Shown: positions 13,189 through 27,869, counted from the stretch's first letter. The stretch: 64,000 nt of DNA from Silurus meridionalis (GCF_014805685.1 NC_060893.1:12735773-12799772); one strand, 5' to 3'. Made by a program: numbers and translations. Notes: generated from the sequence alone by a model not told the origin.

Positions 13189-13420
13189 TTATCTGGGTCG
13201 CAGATGTTGTGCGCGCGCTCTCGGTGCTCATGTCCTCCTCCTCCGCCTCCCTGCTACTGAGCTTCACTCCAGGCTGCTCCGTTCGCAGAACGAGGATTGC
13301 TCACGTGATCGACGGAACGCGCTGATCAGCCAATCAAAGAACAGCGCTGGATCGCACCGGCAGCAGAACTCGTGGTGCGACTCACAGCGGAGACCGGAAA
13401 GCTGTGCGCACTCTCATTAC
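12914..13420 (-). promoter_or_regulatory. fjx1: fjx1 5' flank / CpG-rich promoter region
   Basis: CpG density stays high upstream of the fjx1 ATG to about 13.4 kb and then falls to the AT-rich background, as expected for a CpG-island promoter. Visible sites include an inverted CCAAT box (gccaatcaaa, 13329-13338), a palindromic E-box CACGTG (13302-13307) and a (GT)14 tract (13161-13188). No convincing TATA box was seen and the transcription start is not resolved. Confidence 0.5.
13161..13188 (+). repeat. (GT)14 in the fjx1 promoter flank
   Basis: Uninterrupted GT run about 250 bp upstream of the fjx1 ATG. Confidence 0.97.
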
Positions 13421-14094
13421 TTCATACAGCAGGGTCACAGTAGTACAGCAGCCGAGGAGGCGCACGCAGACCCCTATAATAGCATAATACTGAGTCGAAA
13501 ACTTTTACTATTCAAATCTCAAATAGGATTAATAAAATGTATAAATAGTCGTGAGAATGCATTCACACTTTATCACACAGCGCAGTTATTTGGCGCGGCC
13601 CTGTCCCAAATGGCGTTGGCACGAACCCGTGAGGTCCTCGAGGCGGCAGTGTGCCCTATTTCTTATTTTAAGCTTGAAAAGTGTGCTCATGAGCGCCCTC
13701 TATGTGTATTTACTACGCCGTCTGACTCAATAGCATTCCAGACTAATTGTGGCTGATGGTTTTGTGCAGACTGTCTATGAAGCAATAAAGACATATGTAT
13801 GCAACTCGAGGCTCTCAAATAGACAATAATGCCATCAGATATCAAGTAGGTAATAATGGATTGCCATATGAATAAATGGTTTCCTACAGAAAGAATCCTG
13901 GGTGCTGGCACCACAAGTTAGAGGCTGTTTATGCATGTAGGGAATCTTATAGAAATCTACCAAGAAAAAATTAAGCAACAGCAATAAACAGTCCAGAATT
14001 ATAAACAATAGGAAACATTTACCAACTGAATAACTTGCTGTTATTGCTTTTAAAAAATGTAGAAGTACAAAATGCATAGGTAGGATAAAGAGTC

Positions 14095-14215
14095 AGTGAT
14101 TGGTCATTGGAAACAATGATGATCAATAATTAGTTGCTGGAAACAATAGAAATCAGTTACTGGTCCTTAGTAACAATGATGATCAGCAATTATTTGGTGA
14201 AAAGAATGGGGAACA
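14095..14215 (+). repeat. Degenerate tandem repeat, 60-bp period (30-bp half units)
   Basis: tggtcattggaaacaatgat at 14101 and tggtccttagtaacaatgat at 14161 align over 40 bases. Half-unit similarity (gctggaaacaat) shows an older 30-bp period. Confidence 0.7.
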
Positions 14216-14239
14216 AAATTGGGTTTTGTACACTAGGGG

Positions 14240-14445
14240 TGAGATGACTACTTACTTTCTAAACTTATAAAAATGGGTAGCTGTGGTGCGATGTGAGCTG
14301 GAGGAAAAAGCAGGCAGATCTGCTAAAAAAGTGGTTTGATTTGTCGCTAGGTTTTTTTTTTTAATGAAGTTGCTAAAGGGATTTAAAGAGTCAGCAGATC
14401 TATCAGCAAAATCATTAAGTTGGCAACACTTTGGCGAACACAACT
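14240..14445 (-). repeat. Dispersed-repeat fragment
   Basis: The minus strand reads gtgttgccaacttaatga ... ctagcgacaaatcaaacc, resembling a repeat family seen often in fish sequence. There is no end structure. Confidence 0.3.
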
Positions 14446-16264
14446 ATAATGTAAAGTCTTGTTGAATTTCCCAAAGGATCATGTTTATGTGCAACTTTTA
14501 GACTACACTATAAGTCCTCACCTCAGTGGCATTACCAAAGCAAAAACTCTACCATTTGGAACAGGGCCTTTTTTCTGTTAATTGCTCTGCAAGCTTTTTA
14601 ATGCTATATCTCTAACTTATGGACAGAAACTGTGTAATTGTCCAAGTACTGTCTCCTCTCATTAGTGTTTATGTCCTGATGAGTCTGCCATTTCGCCTGC
14701 ACTTGTGTTGCTCTGATAATAACTTTAAATTCAAACTCACAAACGATATTGTTCAGGATGGTATAAACATGTCTGAAAGAGATGTATTGTAAATGATTCC
14801 AGCTTAGGCATCAGCAAGGCTAACTATTAGTGCAGTGGTCCTCATCCAAGCCTTCTGTGAATTACGGTATTGCTTTTTTAATGTAATAGTCAATTATAGT
14901 GACTGCATAATGCCACTTTGTATTGCCTGTCTGAGAAGTTACAAATGCTTTCTTTCTTTCTGTGGGCATGTCTATAGTTATAATGAAAGATAATGTGCAG
15001 TTTTCCCTAAGGTTTTAATAAAATACTCTCTGTTATGTGCCACTGGATATGACTGAGACACAGCAGTATTACAAAGCATCAGTCTCAACCTTTTAGTGCT
15101 TTGCTTTGCAATGTCAGAGATCATTAAGTTTAAGTTATAACAGCACAAACAACAGGGCAATCACACTATCCATTACAGTGACACATTACAGCTTTTATGA
15201 TATATGTTCTGCTCTTGTTACAGTTCTAGTAAGAAGTAAATTAGTCACCAATATTCAAGCTATAAGTGATTTTGCTGGCCATGATGCATGACTGTGTCTG
15301 CCGGGATCTGATGATTGATAGGGCATTTCTGTCTCGCTTTCACCAATTAGAAGGCCCTATTATGTGTAATATAGCAGGGAACTAATCCACTGGAAATATA
15401 CTACATATGAGTAAGTGGCTAGTCTGTAAATAAACCATCAAAGATACTTTTATAATATTCACTTGAAATTCTACACATACTTTATTTAGAAGAAAAACAG
15501 CCTGTATTGTTTTTTTATAACAGCCACTATTTTGAAGGTATGTTTCTGTGCACTGAGTTTGATCAAAATACATAGTATATGTTGACTCTAATGTTCTATA
15601 CTGTAGACTATACATATTAACTTACCTAAACCCTCTGAATGTTTCTCTTCTCTGACAAGATCATCTATTCATCTAGAAAATAAATATTTGAATAGAAAAT
15701 CAATGAATAAGAAAATTCATCTATGAATTATTTTTCTAGGCTTTTAACTCAACCAATACTTGGTTTCAGTGGGAGATGCTAGAAAAGGTTAAGTGGTTCC
15801 TGGATTGTCTTTATACTGATTAAATAGCACAAAACCTTTTTTTTTTCCCCACAGGATATAATAAAATCTTTACTAACATGTCAATATAAAGGAGATATAC
15901 CGTACTACAACATAAACTTTCCATGTGCAGGTGCAGTGTATAAAAAAATGTATATATTATGATATTATGATATTAGACTAAAATGCCAAAGATAATGTGG
16001 AAATAAATGTATTAATTTAGTTAATCAATACGTGTTACCAAGGTTGCAAACCAATGTAATCCAATGTTTACCATTCTGTTATGCAACAGTGGGCTAACCA
16101 TACCAAACCATTTGCCACCTGTAAATAAACTCATCATAATTAAATGACATCGAGCTAGTGTTGGAGTGCATGAGCTTAACATTTATGCAATTAGTTAATT
16201 ACAGAGTCCAACACACTTTCAGATATGTACATTTCCAGCAAAGTCCCACAGTTAAAATTCAGAT

Positions 16265-16266
<2 letters not shown>

Positions 16267-16317
<51 letters not shown>
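16267..16317 (+). repeat. (TA)n microsatellite
   Basis: About 25 TA units. Confidence 0.97.
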
Positions 16318-16322
<5 letters not shown>

Positions 16323-18349
16323 TATTACTGTCAGATATATCAGAAGTAGTAATAAAGTGCCTTTTATTTAAATACAGTATTCATATGATGTAAAACTTAC
16401 CACTGATATAAAACAGTCTTATGCTTTGGCATTGCCTGCATTTTTTTCACCAATAGTTCTCCACTAATAGTAATTAAGGCTGAATGTGTAATGAAATGAC
16501 TATTTTGGGCTGAGTGCAAAGAGAAATGTTTCAGCTGTGGAGCTACATTGACCTTTGCTAGCATTTACAGTGCATAATTAGTAATTATTATTTAATTATA
16601 CATAGTAAATATGCTATTTAAAAATTTCTGTCAAATTAAAAATTCTGTTGTTGTCTTTGTCTTTGGCCTAGAGCTTTTATTCTGCTCATTTAATCACTGT
16701 CAGAACATGCTGGAGTTTACCTCATCTGATTTAAAGCTTGTTAAATGTGAAATATTCCTATATAAGTACTATATATGATATACACTAAGGGGAATGCTGG
16801 GAGAAATGAGGGCTCATTCTCAATGGAGTTTTATCTCAGTAGCATTAGACTTCAATTGTGTATTCCAACTGAATTCCATATAAATGCAAGTATTGTACAA
16901 AGTACAACCTAAACAACTAGTGTTTCTATAAGACATTTACTGTATAAAATGTAGCAAATGCATTTTAAGCTTATGAAAAAAAGCTGTGAAGAAGAAAATG
17001 AGCTTGCTAAATGTAGGAGCTACAGAGTGTGTTAATAAAAATACAATCATTTTTTACTGTCATTAAGGATATACAGTATGTTGATATGTTACATTTTCTG
17101 TAATACAGCCCTGTGGACAAGTAGCAGATACAGACAGCCCAGCTGGAAATGCAAATCATTGTGACTACTAAAGAATCAATAAAAGTGGGCATGCACAATT
17201 TTGCCACGCATGATACGTCCCCGCCTATCAAATTAATCCATAATACAAATCATGATTTAATGTTCTTCAGAGGAATGAGCATACAATGACATGTGGACAC
17301 CCGGATAAAATACCCAATTACCATACCAAATATGAAAGGCATGTGATGGACACAACCAGAAGTGTCTGCAGTCAGGCACTAAAACTGCAGATGGCCATGA
17401 GGTATTAATATTCTGAGCCTCATTCACTTGACCCTCATGCCACATGAAGGGTAAAATCTTAAAAATGGACGGTTTAACAGTATGACTCTGGAGCACTCAC
17501 ATACATTATAAATGAAAGATCATTCTTCTTTAAATGATTATAAGTGAACACAAGCACTTTTTTATTGTATCTGGCAGGTCCAAAAGTAAAGATGAAAGAA
17601 GAATAGCTATGCTTTTATGTTTTTCATGTGCTTTAAATTTGCACATTATCTGGGCTTTAAATCAGAATTAAAGTGAACATGTTAGAAAGGGAATGGTAGC
17701 CAAAGCAACCACTGTCTATGGTATGCTCAAACACAAATGTCCCCATCCTCACATATCAAGCATATCCATTTCCTGCCATGTGTCATTTGGAGGGGAGTCC
17801 CCGCCACATTCCTCACTCGTTTTCACCATAAACATGTCCCACTGTTTGCCCCAAGAGGCCTGTAAGAATAGCTGCCAGCTACACCCCCACCATCCCCTGT
17901 CTCGCTATTGCAGGAATTAAAGGAATATCATGAAGACAAAGCAATATAAGTGCATCCAATTTGTATTATTTGAATTTCTGTTTAAATAAAAGCAATGCTC
18001 CATTCTAAGTGTTAGTATTTTATTTGTTTATTTAAAGTAGCAATGAGCAATGGCTTTTGAGTCTACATTGTATTTGATTTTTACATGCTGTTCACATGCA
18101 GACCTGATGAGGTTATGGATTCTAAAATGGATGTTTTTTTTGTTGCTTTGTTTGATTACTGTTGCCATTACATCACACAAAATACTTCCTCAAGGACTTT
18201 TGCCATGAACTGAAGTCCTTTTATTGTGCACAACAGGCTTTCCAGAACACATTGTGTGCAATTGTCATTCACAGAGCATTAAACTTGAGTTTTCTCTCTT
18301 GGAGAGAGCTACAATCAAAAAATAGACCCCGTACATACACATACAAAAG

Positions 18350-19960
18350 CAATGATTCTTCTTAACACACTTCATAAGAAAGACAGCATTCTCTATCCTG
18401 TTCTAGATTTGAGAGAGCTAAACTGTCTGTTAAAGCTCTATATCCTATCCTTCTCTGAACAAATTTATTTTTTATTGCTTAAGAAGACTTTACTGTTTTA
18501 CTTTTCAAAGACACCCATTCCAATTCAATATAGATTTTACTCCTCAACCATAATACCACAGGTGTTTTATAAATATATACGAGTAGCCTTGCCTGCACTA
18601 ATCGACAGAATAATAATCAGAATACTGCTGTACTTGAACAACTGGCTCCAAGCAAGCCATAATAGACATGATGCTTGGTCTCAAATTGGGCTCAATAAAT
18701 AACACTTTTACTCTAGAAGAGGCTAATTGGTCTAAAAGTAGTGTCTCTGATAATTCCACCCTGTCATACGAATGTGTGAAAATATTATTATGTTTGACAA
18801 TCAGAATCAGTTGCTATGTGCAGTACAGGCTCCTTTTGTGGATACCAGCTTTGCTAATAGTTGCAGTGGTAGTCCTTCTATTCAGATGTGGTTTATCAGC
18901 CTACAGCAAAGTGAGCTACAACAGTAGGCTGGAGATGCAGGCTTTGGATTTTGAAAGGGGAGCAGTGTTCCATTGGATTGCCTCCATTATGGCCTAAGGA
19001 GCTGTTTGTAGTCATATGGGAAAAAGGACATGGGGCATATTTTAGTAAAGTTTGGACACACCAAACAGTATTTATGACATTTGGAAAATTGCATATATAC
19101 TGTTTTATATAACTGAACAATTCAGGGTAACAGGGCTTGCTCAATGCCCGGTGGTGGCAGCTTGGTGATTCTGGGATTTGATATTTTAATCAGTAGTCCC
19201 TCTGCTTGGTAGTCCAATGATTTAACTACTATTCTGCCACTGCCTTACAAAATTGGGAATCAATTCACCCTACCCCTTAAGGCCCATTACCACTTCTAAA
19301 ACAACACCATTTGCTACACAGAATACATTGTATTAGTCAGCTCTATTAACCATCTTCAGATTACATATAACATATATGAAGTACCTGTAAACAGTGCTCA
19401 TCTGTGATAGGCTGCCCTAACCCATAACTGGACTCACCAACTACAATAAGCCTTATCAGTTCTACTGCTGCTTCATCTCACAGGTACAGAATTTAGCAAT
19501 AAGGTCACAACTAATGGCCTACTCAAGTCTTACTCATGGCCTCTATATAGCCGGCAAGAACTCAGTTTTCATTACTTGCTGATGGTTGGAATGCACTGGA
19601 GGCTTTATCCTTAATAAGATTTACTGTCCCAAAGTGATGGAGAGGTTATGCCCTTCTACATGAAATGCTAACTTAGAAATGCAACTCAGCAGTCCAGGAA
19701 TATGTCTGTTATCTCAGCATACTGCAGCAGCCTGAAGGGTATCTCTGTCTAGCACCTTTATCCACCACTTTTCCCTAAGAGTCTTGAAGGGGATCTCCTA
19801 AATGAGTTTCATAAGACCCCTCTATGAGCAAGATGCAAACTGGAAGGGTTAACTCTGGAAACCGCCTTTTTACTAGCAGTATCAGATAATCAATTGACCT
19901 AATGTCCCATGCATACATTCTTATTGTGCATATCATCATCATGGTCTCTGGAATGAATGG
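18350..19960 (+). mobile_element. Ancient DIRS-like retrotransposon relic
   Basis: The translation at 18352-18702 aligns by eye to DIRS reverse transcriptase: PVLDLRELN, then IPQVFYKYIRVALPALI, then LLYLNNWLQASHN. The last is a decayed YLDDWL active site (two D to N changes). Near 19850 the reading GLTLETAFLLAVSDN resembles the tyrosine-recombinase segment LTLKTAFLLA of the same class. Multiple deletions and stops are present, and base composition has drifted to the AT-rich background. Limits are approximate. Confidence 0.5.
19135..19240 (-). repeat. SINE/tRNA-like repeat fragment inside a DIRS relic
   Basis: The pattern (ggtggcagcttggtgattctggga ... tgatttaactac) is similar to that at 541-635, in the same orientation. 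It interrupts the DIRS-like relic of 18350-19960, so it is the younger insertion. Confidence 0.45.
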
Positions 19961-19974
19961 CCACCAACCCTAAT

Positions 19975-20105
19975 ATCAAGTAAAGCCAAGTCAAGTAGGC
20001 TTTTATTGTCATTCCAACCATATACTTTACACAGTGAAACAAAACAACGTTTCCCCCAGGACCAAGGTGCTACATAAGATGACACAAATTTACAAAAAAT
20101 AACAA
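19975..20105 (+). repeat. Dispersed fish repeat fragment
   Basis: cttttattgtcattccaacc and aaaacaacgtttcccccagg match a short repeat found at many loci in fish. There is no coding sequence. Confidence 0.4.
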
Positions 20106-20973
20106 ACTGCCTGAATTTATTGGAAATACTATCTAATATCAATCTTTGTCACTTTGTTTGAATGTGTCTTCGTATTCACTCTGCCTGGAGTTAATAAAAC
20201 TACTGTTATATTTGTAACTGATGTTTCTTTTACCACAGAATTCCACTGTACTGCATTAAATCACAACAGACTTCACAAATTAAAGTCATAAATAAAGTAC
20301 ACACCAATGTGTATTTGAGAAGGGAAAATAACACACATCTCTCTTTTTTATTTATACTGTTTATACTGGAGCTCCAGTATCTGATTTTGGATATGCATTT
20401 GTAAACAAATTCATTTTTTCGATGAACTTGACCAAAAGTAAATAATCGAAAACATTACAAAGATAATCACATTCACACATTTTAATGAGTAACCATTAAC
20501 TTATTTAAAAAAGATGAGATCTGAGATCTGGGGTATTTTACCTTTATTCTAACCCAACCAGCCTTATCTCACACAAACTATTTAATAACTCTAACAAGCA
20601 AAAGTGATCCTGCTGGAATTAAGCCATATGTAAGTATAGTCTATATAGTTATACCCAAACCATGCAAATTCTTATGAATTAGCATTTGTATGACAGTTTT
20701 GACCTTACAATAACAACACAGCATTGGATCCAGTTTAGGCATACTGTCTGGGGCAGTGTATTATGATCCGTTCATATGAAGAATGTTGTGGCTCGACCCC
20801 TGCCTTGTGTCTGTCACTACAGACTGCTGCTGATATCTCCTGTGGCTGTTAAATCCACAGCTGGTCTGCTCACATTCTCCCTGGTGTCTGGGACATATCA
20901 AGAAACCAATCAACAGAAACCCAAACCTAATACTTTACTGGCTATAATTTATGGGCACACATACCGGCTGTCA

Positions 20974-20975
<2 letters not shown>

Positions 20976-21051
<76 letters not shown>
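20976..21051 (+). repeat. (CA)n microsatellite
   Basis: About 37 CA units. Confidence 0.97.
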
Positions 21052-21054
<3 letters not shown>

Positions 21055-21540
21055 CTTCACACAAGGTGTTTTACTACTAATGCTAGTCTTTACTTCTCCC
21101 TTTGCAGTCCAAACATTAGCACTGAAAGCAACAATCATTTCATTTCTGCTGAACTCAAACTCAAATTAAGGGACAGTCATTCTCTATTGTCCTGCTTTGT
21201 GTATGTGTATTTTGTATTATCTAGCAGAATATAAAGATTAAAATAGTTAGCACCATAAAAATGAATGAATTATCTTTCTTTCTTTCAAATGAACTGATAT
21301 GCTCCTTTTAATACATACAAAATGATTACCCCAAGACAGACAGGTACAAAAAAAGACAAACTGGAAAACAATTTGTGCTCTTATGGGAAATATGTCTATT
21401 TTTAACAGAGTCTCTGACTGTCATTATACATGTTTTACAGAGGAGCACAAATGATGTCAGAAGTAAGTCAGTCAGTGCAATGTTTGAATCTTAAGCCTTT
21501 CTTTGAACAGTAATTGCCACACGGCAATATGAGGCAATAT

Positions 21541-21567
21541 AGATGGATGGATGGAAGGATGGATGGG
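21541..21567 (+). repeat. (GATG)n short repeat
   Basis: Six gatg units with one change. Confidence 0.9.
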
Positions 21568-22744
21568 ACACATATTCATACCTTGGGTTCCCAAAACACC
21601 TACCAATATGTTTTGTGGGCAAGACTGAAGTGGAGTCCCTGGAGCTGTGAGGCAGTACTTTATTTCACCCTCATGCAATAAAACAATAGTGTTTGAAGAT
21701 TTTTCAAAGAAAAATCAAATTTTTCTTGTTAGATATGCTGAAAAATAGATATTTATTTATTTCTGATTTGGTGAACACTACAGGTTAAGAATCAAATGCC
21801 CAATCTTTTTAGCTGCAGAGATACCCTGATGCTCCATTTAATGAAAGCAGATCCGTTCTTTATGTGAACTGTTAAATACGGCAGCACACAGGCACACTTC
21901 ATAAGCCTCAGGAAGCTAAAGGCTAAATCTGCTGCCTCTGCAGGCTGTTCTTTTACTACAAGGATCCTCTGTGTGAATGTTCGTATGGGGTCCTATGCTC
22001 TGAAAATCTGCCATTTTCAATAATTGAATGCACCTTTATTAGTTTGCCTCTGCCGGTTTTTTGGCATTTGGTATTCTCTGATAAGGCAGCCTATGGTGTA
22101 TGGTTGGCTTCTAGGCTCCTCTCAAACACTCACGAGAGTAGTGTAACCTGGAAAACATCAGAGGTTTCTTTGCACGTATCTTCATCCGTCACATTCAGTG
22201 TCACTTTCAGTAATCTTGGATATCAGCATTATGCAGATGTAGTGACTAATTAATTCCGAAAGTGAGACAACGACCATAAATATACCACAATATAACCTCA
22301 TTAGGACAACAAGCCTCCAATCTTTCAGATCACTAGCTATACAGAGGCACCATATAATCCTCTATTAAACAATTTAGGCCAATTCTCCCTCTGTAACTGG
22401 CTTACTGACTTCAGAATTTTATAATAGGACATCAAATTAGCTAACAAGGAGCTTGAAAAAGTCAAGACAAAAGTCAAGGCTCATTTCAATCAATTTTTTG
22501 TAATGAAATGCGCACGACACACACAGCTGACCCAGGGAAAGAAGGTATTTAGGTCACACAGCCCATTAGGATTAGCGATTGTACTCTCTATGTTTTCTCT
22601 GAAGATTTAACTAGTGAATGGAGGAGATGAAAGTGGAGCTAGTAAGCTGCCAATGCTCAGTCACATCACATCACAAAGGCAGGATTCCATACAAACATGA
22701 CCCTTCAAAGGCAGTTACGTGGTTAACATGGCTGTGACTGATGT

Positions 22745-22765
22745 AAAAAAAAAAAAAAAAAAAAA
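22745..22765 (+). repeat. Poly-A tract
   Basis: About 21 A. No recognisable retroposed gene precedes it. Confidence 0.85.
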
Positions 22766-23944
22766 GATGAGCTCAATGGCAGCGTTTTAGCGAACAAGGC
22801 TTTCCCCTAATATCTTCCACATAAAACCTTTACTCAGCATGGTGTTGGGAGAGTAAAAATGACATTTTTCTATCAATGTTCTGATCCACTGCACCAGTAA
22901 TCCGATTCACACACCATGAAAACTCAAACTCTGTGCAAGGGCTATTATATAGAACAATAAAAGCTCACATGAGGAACAGTCTCAACTCTCAATGCAGCAG
23001 AGAACGGTGAAGCTATGGCCCACAGGGAGCTCTGAAGTCAGCCAGAACAAGCTAGAATTTAGTTGAAAAATAATTGAGCATGATATAACCGTCCCAGTGA
23101 AGGATGAGCACATAGTAATTGCGAGTCATGGTGTTCACTGGATGTAAAATATAGCTCATAATATACATATCACACTACATTGTCATTGAGTCTAAAAATA
23201 GGCTCAGTTTTAATGCCTGAGGATATTAAAATGTGCTTTATATATGTAAAAAACCTACTTTGCAGGTGCTGTGTATGCATAGCCTAAAGAGAAACAAAAA
23301 TATGCGGTACATAAAAGTTCAGTTATTAGAGCTTATTCTGCCTTTGGAAATTAAACATCATGCACATTATTATTTCTTGTTGGGCGTCATGCAAAGCACA
23401 CAAGCACGAAGCATGGTATATGTTCATATATTGATATCTTGAACCTGGCTGGTTCTTGATTCTGTTCAGGACAAACAAGCTCCTACTGTATCTGTGTGTA
23501 TTTACATGCTTACATGCACATTATACTTTCTAAGCAAGAACATTTGCCTCCAACAGGGACAAAAAGGCACCACATAGCCATCTTCATCACTGAATTATTT
23601 AAAAAGCCTGGGATGTGGTGATATGCTCAAACTATCTAATGAGCTATAGAAGGTTGCTAGGACACATGTGCACACATTCAGATAAGCTGCATTATCAAGT
23701 TTCAATGTTTGATACTATAAGAATTGATTAGGCGATATAAACCACCTAATATAAAGGATGAATAAGGACAAAGAAAAACCTGATTTTCTGTATACTTTTG
23801 ATCCGCAAGCAGTTACAGCTAAAACGATGAGAAATACTCATACTGATTAGCAGAGATGGGTTTGGTTCACCAGGCCATCACACCTACTACAAGCAATTGA
23901 GTGGCTCTAAAATTGATCAGTGAGGTTATTGCTCCCTCTAGCGG

Positions 23945-23995
23945 TTAAGATAAAATAAACCTTTATTCGTCCCACAGTGGGGAAATTTCTAATAA
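23945..23995 (+). repeat. Dispersed fish repeat fragment
   Basis: aaacctttattcgtcccaca followed by gtggggaaatttc is a well-spread fish repeat tail. Confidence 0.4.
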
Positions 23996-24618
23996 ATAAA
24001 TTTCAAATTTTTAATAAGTAGAACTCATCCATCTTCCCTTAAGTCTTTATCTGAAAATGTTTATGCTGAAGAATGATTAAACCCAGTTAATTATTATTCA
24101 AGAGCTAAATAGGGAAAAATCCAGAAAGGCGTGTAATTATTTTCTACACTTTAGTTATGCACTTAAACCCTTTAACAGGATTTTTTGTTTCCATTTTCAC
24201 ACACATTTATACTATTATTTAATGATGGAAGAAATTAATTTGTGGATCAATTTCGGGCCATTTTATACAGTATATATAATCATGGATAGAAAAAATCCGT
24301 TGATTGTAACTCACTCAGTCACATTTGAACTGAGCCGAAGAGCTTCCACAAGGGGGAGCTTTTAACACTCAAATAACATTTTTGTGTTTTCATGGAGCAC
24401 ATCTGGAGTGAGTCGTCATTAAGTAGTAAGCTCATAAATGCATGGAATGATCAGTTTAGCCAAAATGATATTAACCCCAAACATTACTATTTAACCATGT
24501 AACATGTTTCACATAAATGGCACTTTGCAGGTACATCTGTGCTTAAGATACATCACAGTATGCTAGAGTACACATCAAATACTGAATGTATGTGTTAGAC
24601 ATAGCACCCACCACCATA

Positions 24619-24638
24619 AAAAAAAAAAAAAAAAAAAG
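24619..24638 (+). repeat. Poly-A tract followed by (ATT)n
   Basis: About 19 A, then attattactattattatt at 24649-24667. Confidence 0.85.
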
Positions 24639-25903
24639 GACAACACTATTATTACTATTATTATTGACATTACATTGCTGCATACATCAGCCAACACTGG
24701 AAGCACCATTGCATGTAGTATATTTATTCTTGTATTTGCCCCTGTTTTTTTGAGCAGGGGGAGGTGAATGCCAACACTGACCTTGCATACCCCTCAGTAA
24801 ATGTGCAGTTGCACCCCTGTACCAGAGAACCATATATACATGCTCAAATCTCTTTAAATTCAAAGGGATATTTCTTTCCTTGTTTTTTTAAATTGGCCTT
24901 TTATTCTTACCTCCCACACAAATATTCACAAATGTACAAAAAGAGACAGACAAGCATGCATGCACCCACGGATATATATACACACGCTCTGTGTTACTGA
25001 ATTCCCTCATAAAAGTGCCTTTCACACTTGCACTTTTATGTGGGAACTCAACAGTACATTGTTTTGGAAAATACGTTAGGTGTGAACACAATCCAGAGTT
25101 GAAGTTCTGAGAAGATTGATGCAGCAATTGTTTGGGATAAACCCTAGCAATGAGAATGACCAGGGAATGCTTTTGTGTGAGTAGACTAATTGAGAGAGTG
25201 ATTATTTTTCACAATATGCGCTAGTGACTTTTGAGGCAGCTGATTAGAAAAAAAAATATTAACTTTACTATTCAATTAACAAAACTTGCAAGATGAGCGA
25301 AGCTCGCTGCGAGTGCAGCATAACCCTCGTTTCTTCTCTACAAAAAAATCAGCAATTTCAGTCTTAATCGCAAACTGTACTAGCTAATGCTCTGGTGTAA
25401 ATTATACAGGAGCTAAGACTATACAGTAGCTTCATTGCATTCTGACATGCTGAGAAAATAAACATTCACTCTAACAATAATTATCTTTTCTTATTATCGT
25501 ATGCCATTAAACTCTGCTAGCAATGTTTCTTTTATTAACTTCTCGTGGTGATAATGAAAACAAAGACAAATCTAGAATTAAAATGTAATTGAAAACAGAG
25601 TATTTTTTCAGTCCAATATTAATTCCTGCATTCTTGTGAAATATTAAAAAACCTGTTCATAAATTATAGTCATACAGAATCTGAATATAAAAATGCATTT
25701 GGTATTTTAATCTCTTTAGACTCTTTACTTGTTTACTTAAAAATCAGTTTGCATTGGACTCTGATTGCTGCTTTACACCAGATCAACACTGCTGCACGTC
25801 AGTCCTCACAACCCTGTCGATCTGTCTTCCACATGGCAAAAATAATCCTTTATTTCACATAGACAGAATTACTTTGAAGCTTGCCGTTAAGACTGATCTT
25901 TTG

Positions 25904-25905
<2 letters not shown>

Positions 25906-25977
<72 letters not shown>
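25906..25977 (+). repeat. (TA)n microsatellite
   Basis: About 36 TA units. Confidence 0.97.
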
Positions 25978-25982
<5 letters not shown>

Positions 25983-26147
25983 AAGAACAAAAGGGATTAA
26001 ATATGGAAACTTAGCTGCCATGGAGAACCAAAACAAACTGTAAGTGTGATGTGTCTGTTGCACTTGCCTCTGGCCAGTCTTACATGTGAAAAACAGAACC
26101 TGGGTTATACACACACTAACACGCTCACCCCATACCCCACACCCCAG

Positions 26148-26151
<4 letters not shown>

Positions 26152-26212
<61 letters not shown>
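26152..26212 (+). repeat. (CA)n microsatellite
   Basis: About 30 CA units. Confidence 0.97.
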
Positions 26213-26217
<5 letters not shown>

Positions 26218-27092
26218 GTAGGTGGTGAGGTTTGGCTCGGTTCAGTTTACTGGTAAACAGTACAGATTTAGAAGCATTGCTATGGTATTTTGTATGGTTA
26301 GGAGGTTTTATTTATTGTGTATTTTGTGTATTGTCATAGTTATTATATGTTCATTGACTAGCTGTTTTCCATTCATTTTTTCCAGTTGCAAATGATTCAT
26401 ACAAGCTATACTTTCCTATGTGATTAAAATGGGCAGAAAAAAAAAAAATAAGGCTTAGTAAATTTAGCAGTGGAAACAAATAGGATTGCGAAAGCCAAGT
26501 GTAAGATGAGAAAATAATTTGATTAATAGTATGTATATGACTATACAGTTTTAATAGCAAAATAACCTCAGATAAGATGCAACAAGCTACTCTAAGTGTT
26601 TTATAATGTAGGTTGTGGTGCGGTGCAATATTCTTCTGTACATGATACAAGTACATTTTAATTCATTTAGATGTCATGTCATGTACTCTAGGCATGGTGC
26701 TTAAACAGTATTTTTACCAAATGTGTGTTGATAGAGTCTGAGTATTTGGAACTTTTGGCACTGTTGCAATGTATTAACATTTTATTTTGCACACTGTGGC
26801 TGTCATGTCTGTCTGACTAATTTGGCTACAAATACTAAAACAGGCTTTATCTGCTATCTTAGGTGTCTAAGCAGAATACAACAGAAAAACAGAATGCAAT
26901 GCTGTACCGATTATAAAGGATATGCTAAAGAAAATGGCAGTAGATTCCATGAAAATAAGTACAGTAAGTACAGGGTAACACCTCTCCAGCTCTATCCCAT
27001 CTGGACCAAGCTTCTGAAAACTCCTGTAAAAGCTGTTATAGAACGCTCAAATAGCTCAAAAATGAACATACAAGCTTCAGGTTAGATTAGGA

Positions 27093-27201
<109 letters not shown>

Positions 27202-27869
27202 TTTTCTTTACTTCTTTTTTGTTTTTCCTCTGCACTTCCCATTATGTTTCCTCTCGAATACCATGGCATTCACCACAACTGATAAACCCTCCTCAAACAT
27301 TTATCTTGCTTACATGGTTCCACCTTTTAATACTGCCCATAATAAAACAAAACAACAAGACAAACATACAAATAAAACCAGGTAATATCTGGAAGTACTG
27401 GACTTTTTAAAACAATATTAAAGATACAACTACTTTCACTTTAAGAAAACGTTGTTATGACATTCAAGAATATTTAGTAACACAAAAAACATTGAAAGAG
27501 ATAAAGAGTTAGAACAGAATATGAGGTATGTTATTATGCTGTATAAATGGAGCTTTATGCAGCTTGTGAAACATCCTAACAGTAAGCCATTACTACAGTC
27601 CAGTGTCATTTAATTTAATGTAACATTATGTTTCTTTTTAGAAGTTTGATAGCTGTTAGGTTAAAACATTTAGGCACATGAAAGGGTTTCATGTAATGAA
27701 ATTATTTCAGTATTTTGGATTGCAGGAAAATATTCTAATTGCTTTGCTTATATGATTGTACTTATCTACCTTAAGTATGGGTTTGTCTTGTGATAAATTT
27801 TACTATATACTATATACTACACTCACTTATACTTAAATATTTACAAAAACTGTAATTTATGTGTAACAT

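Larger units (their letters stand above)
13421..18349. other. Intergenic, mostly unique AT-rich DNA
   Basis: Nothing coding was recognised between the fjx1 promoter and the DIRS relic, beyond the tandem repeat and microsatellite listed. Confidence 0.6.
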
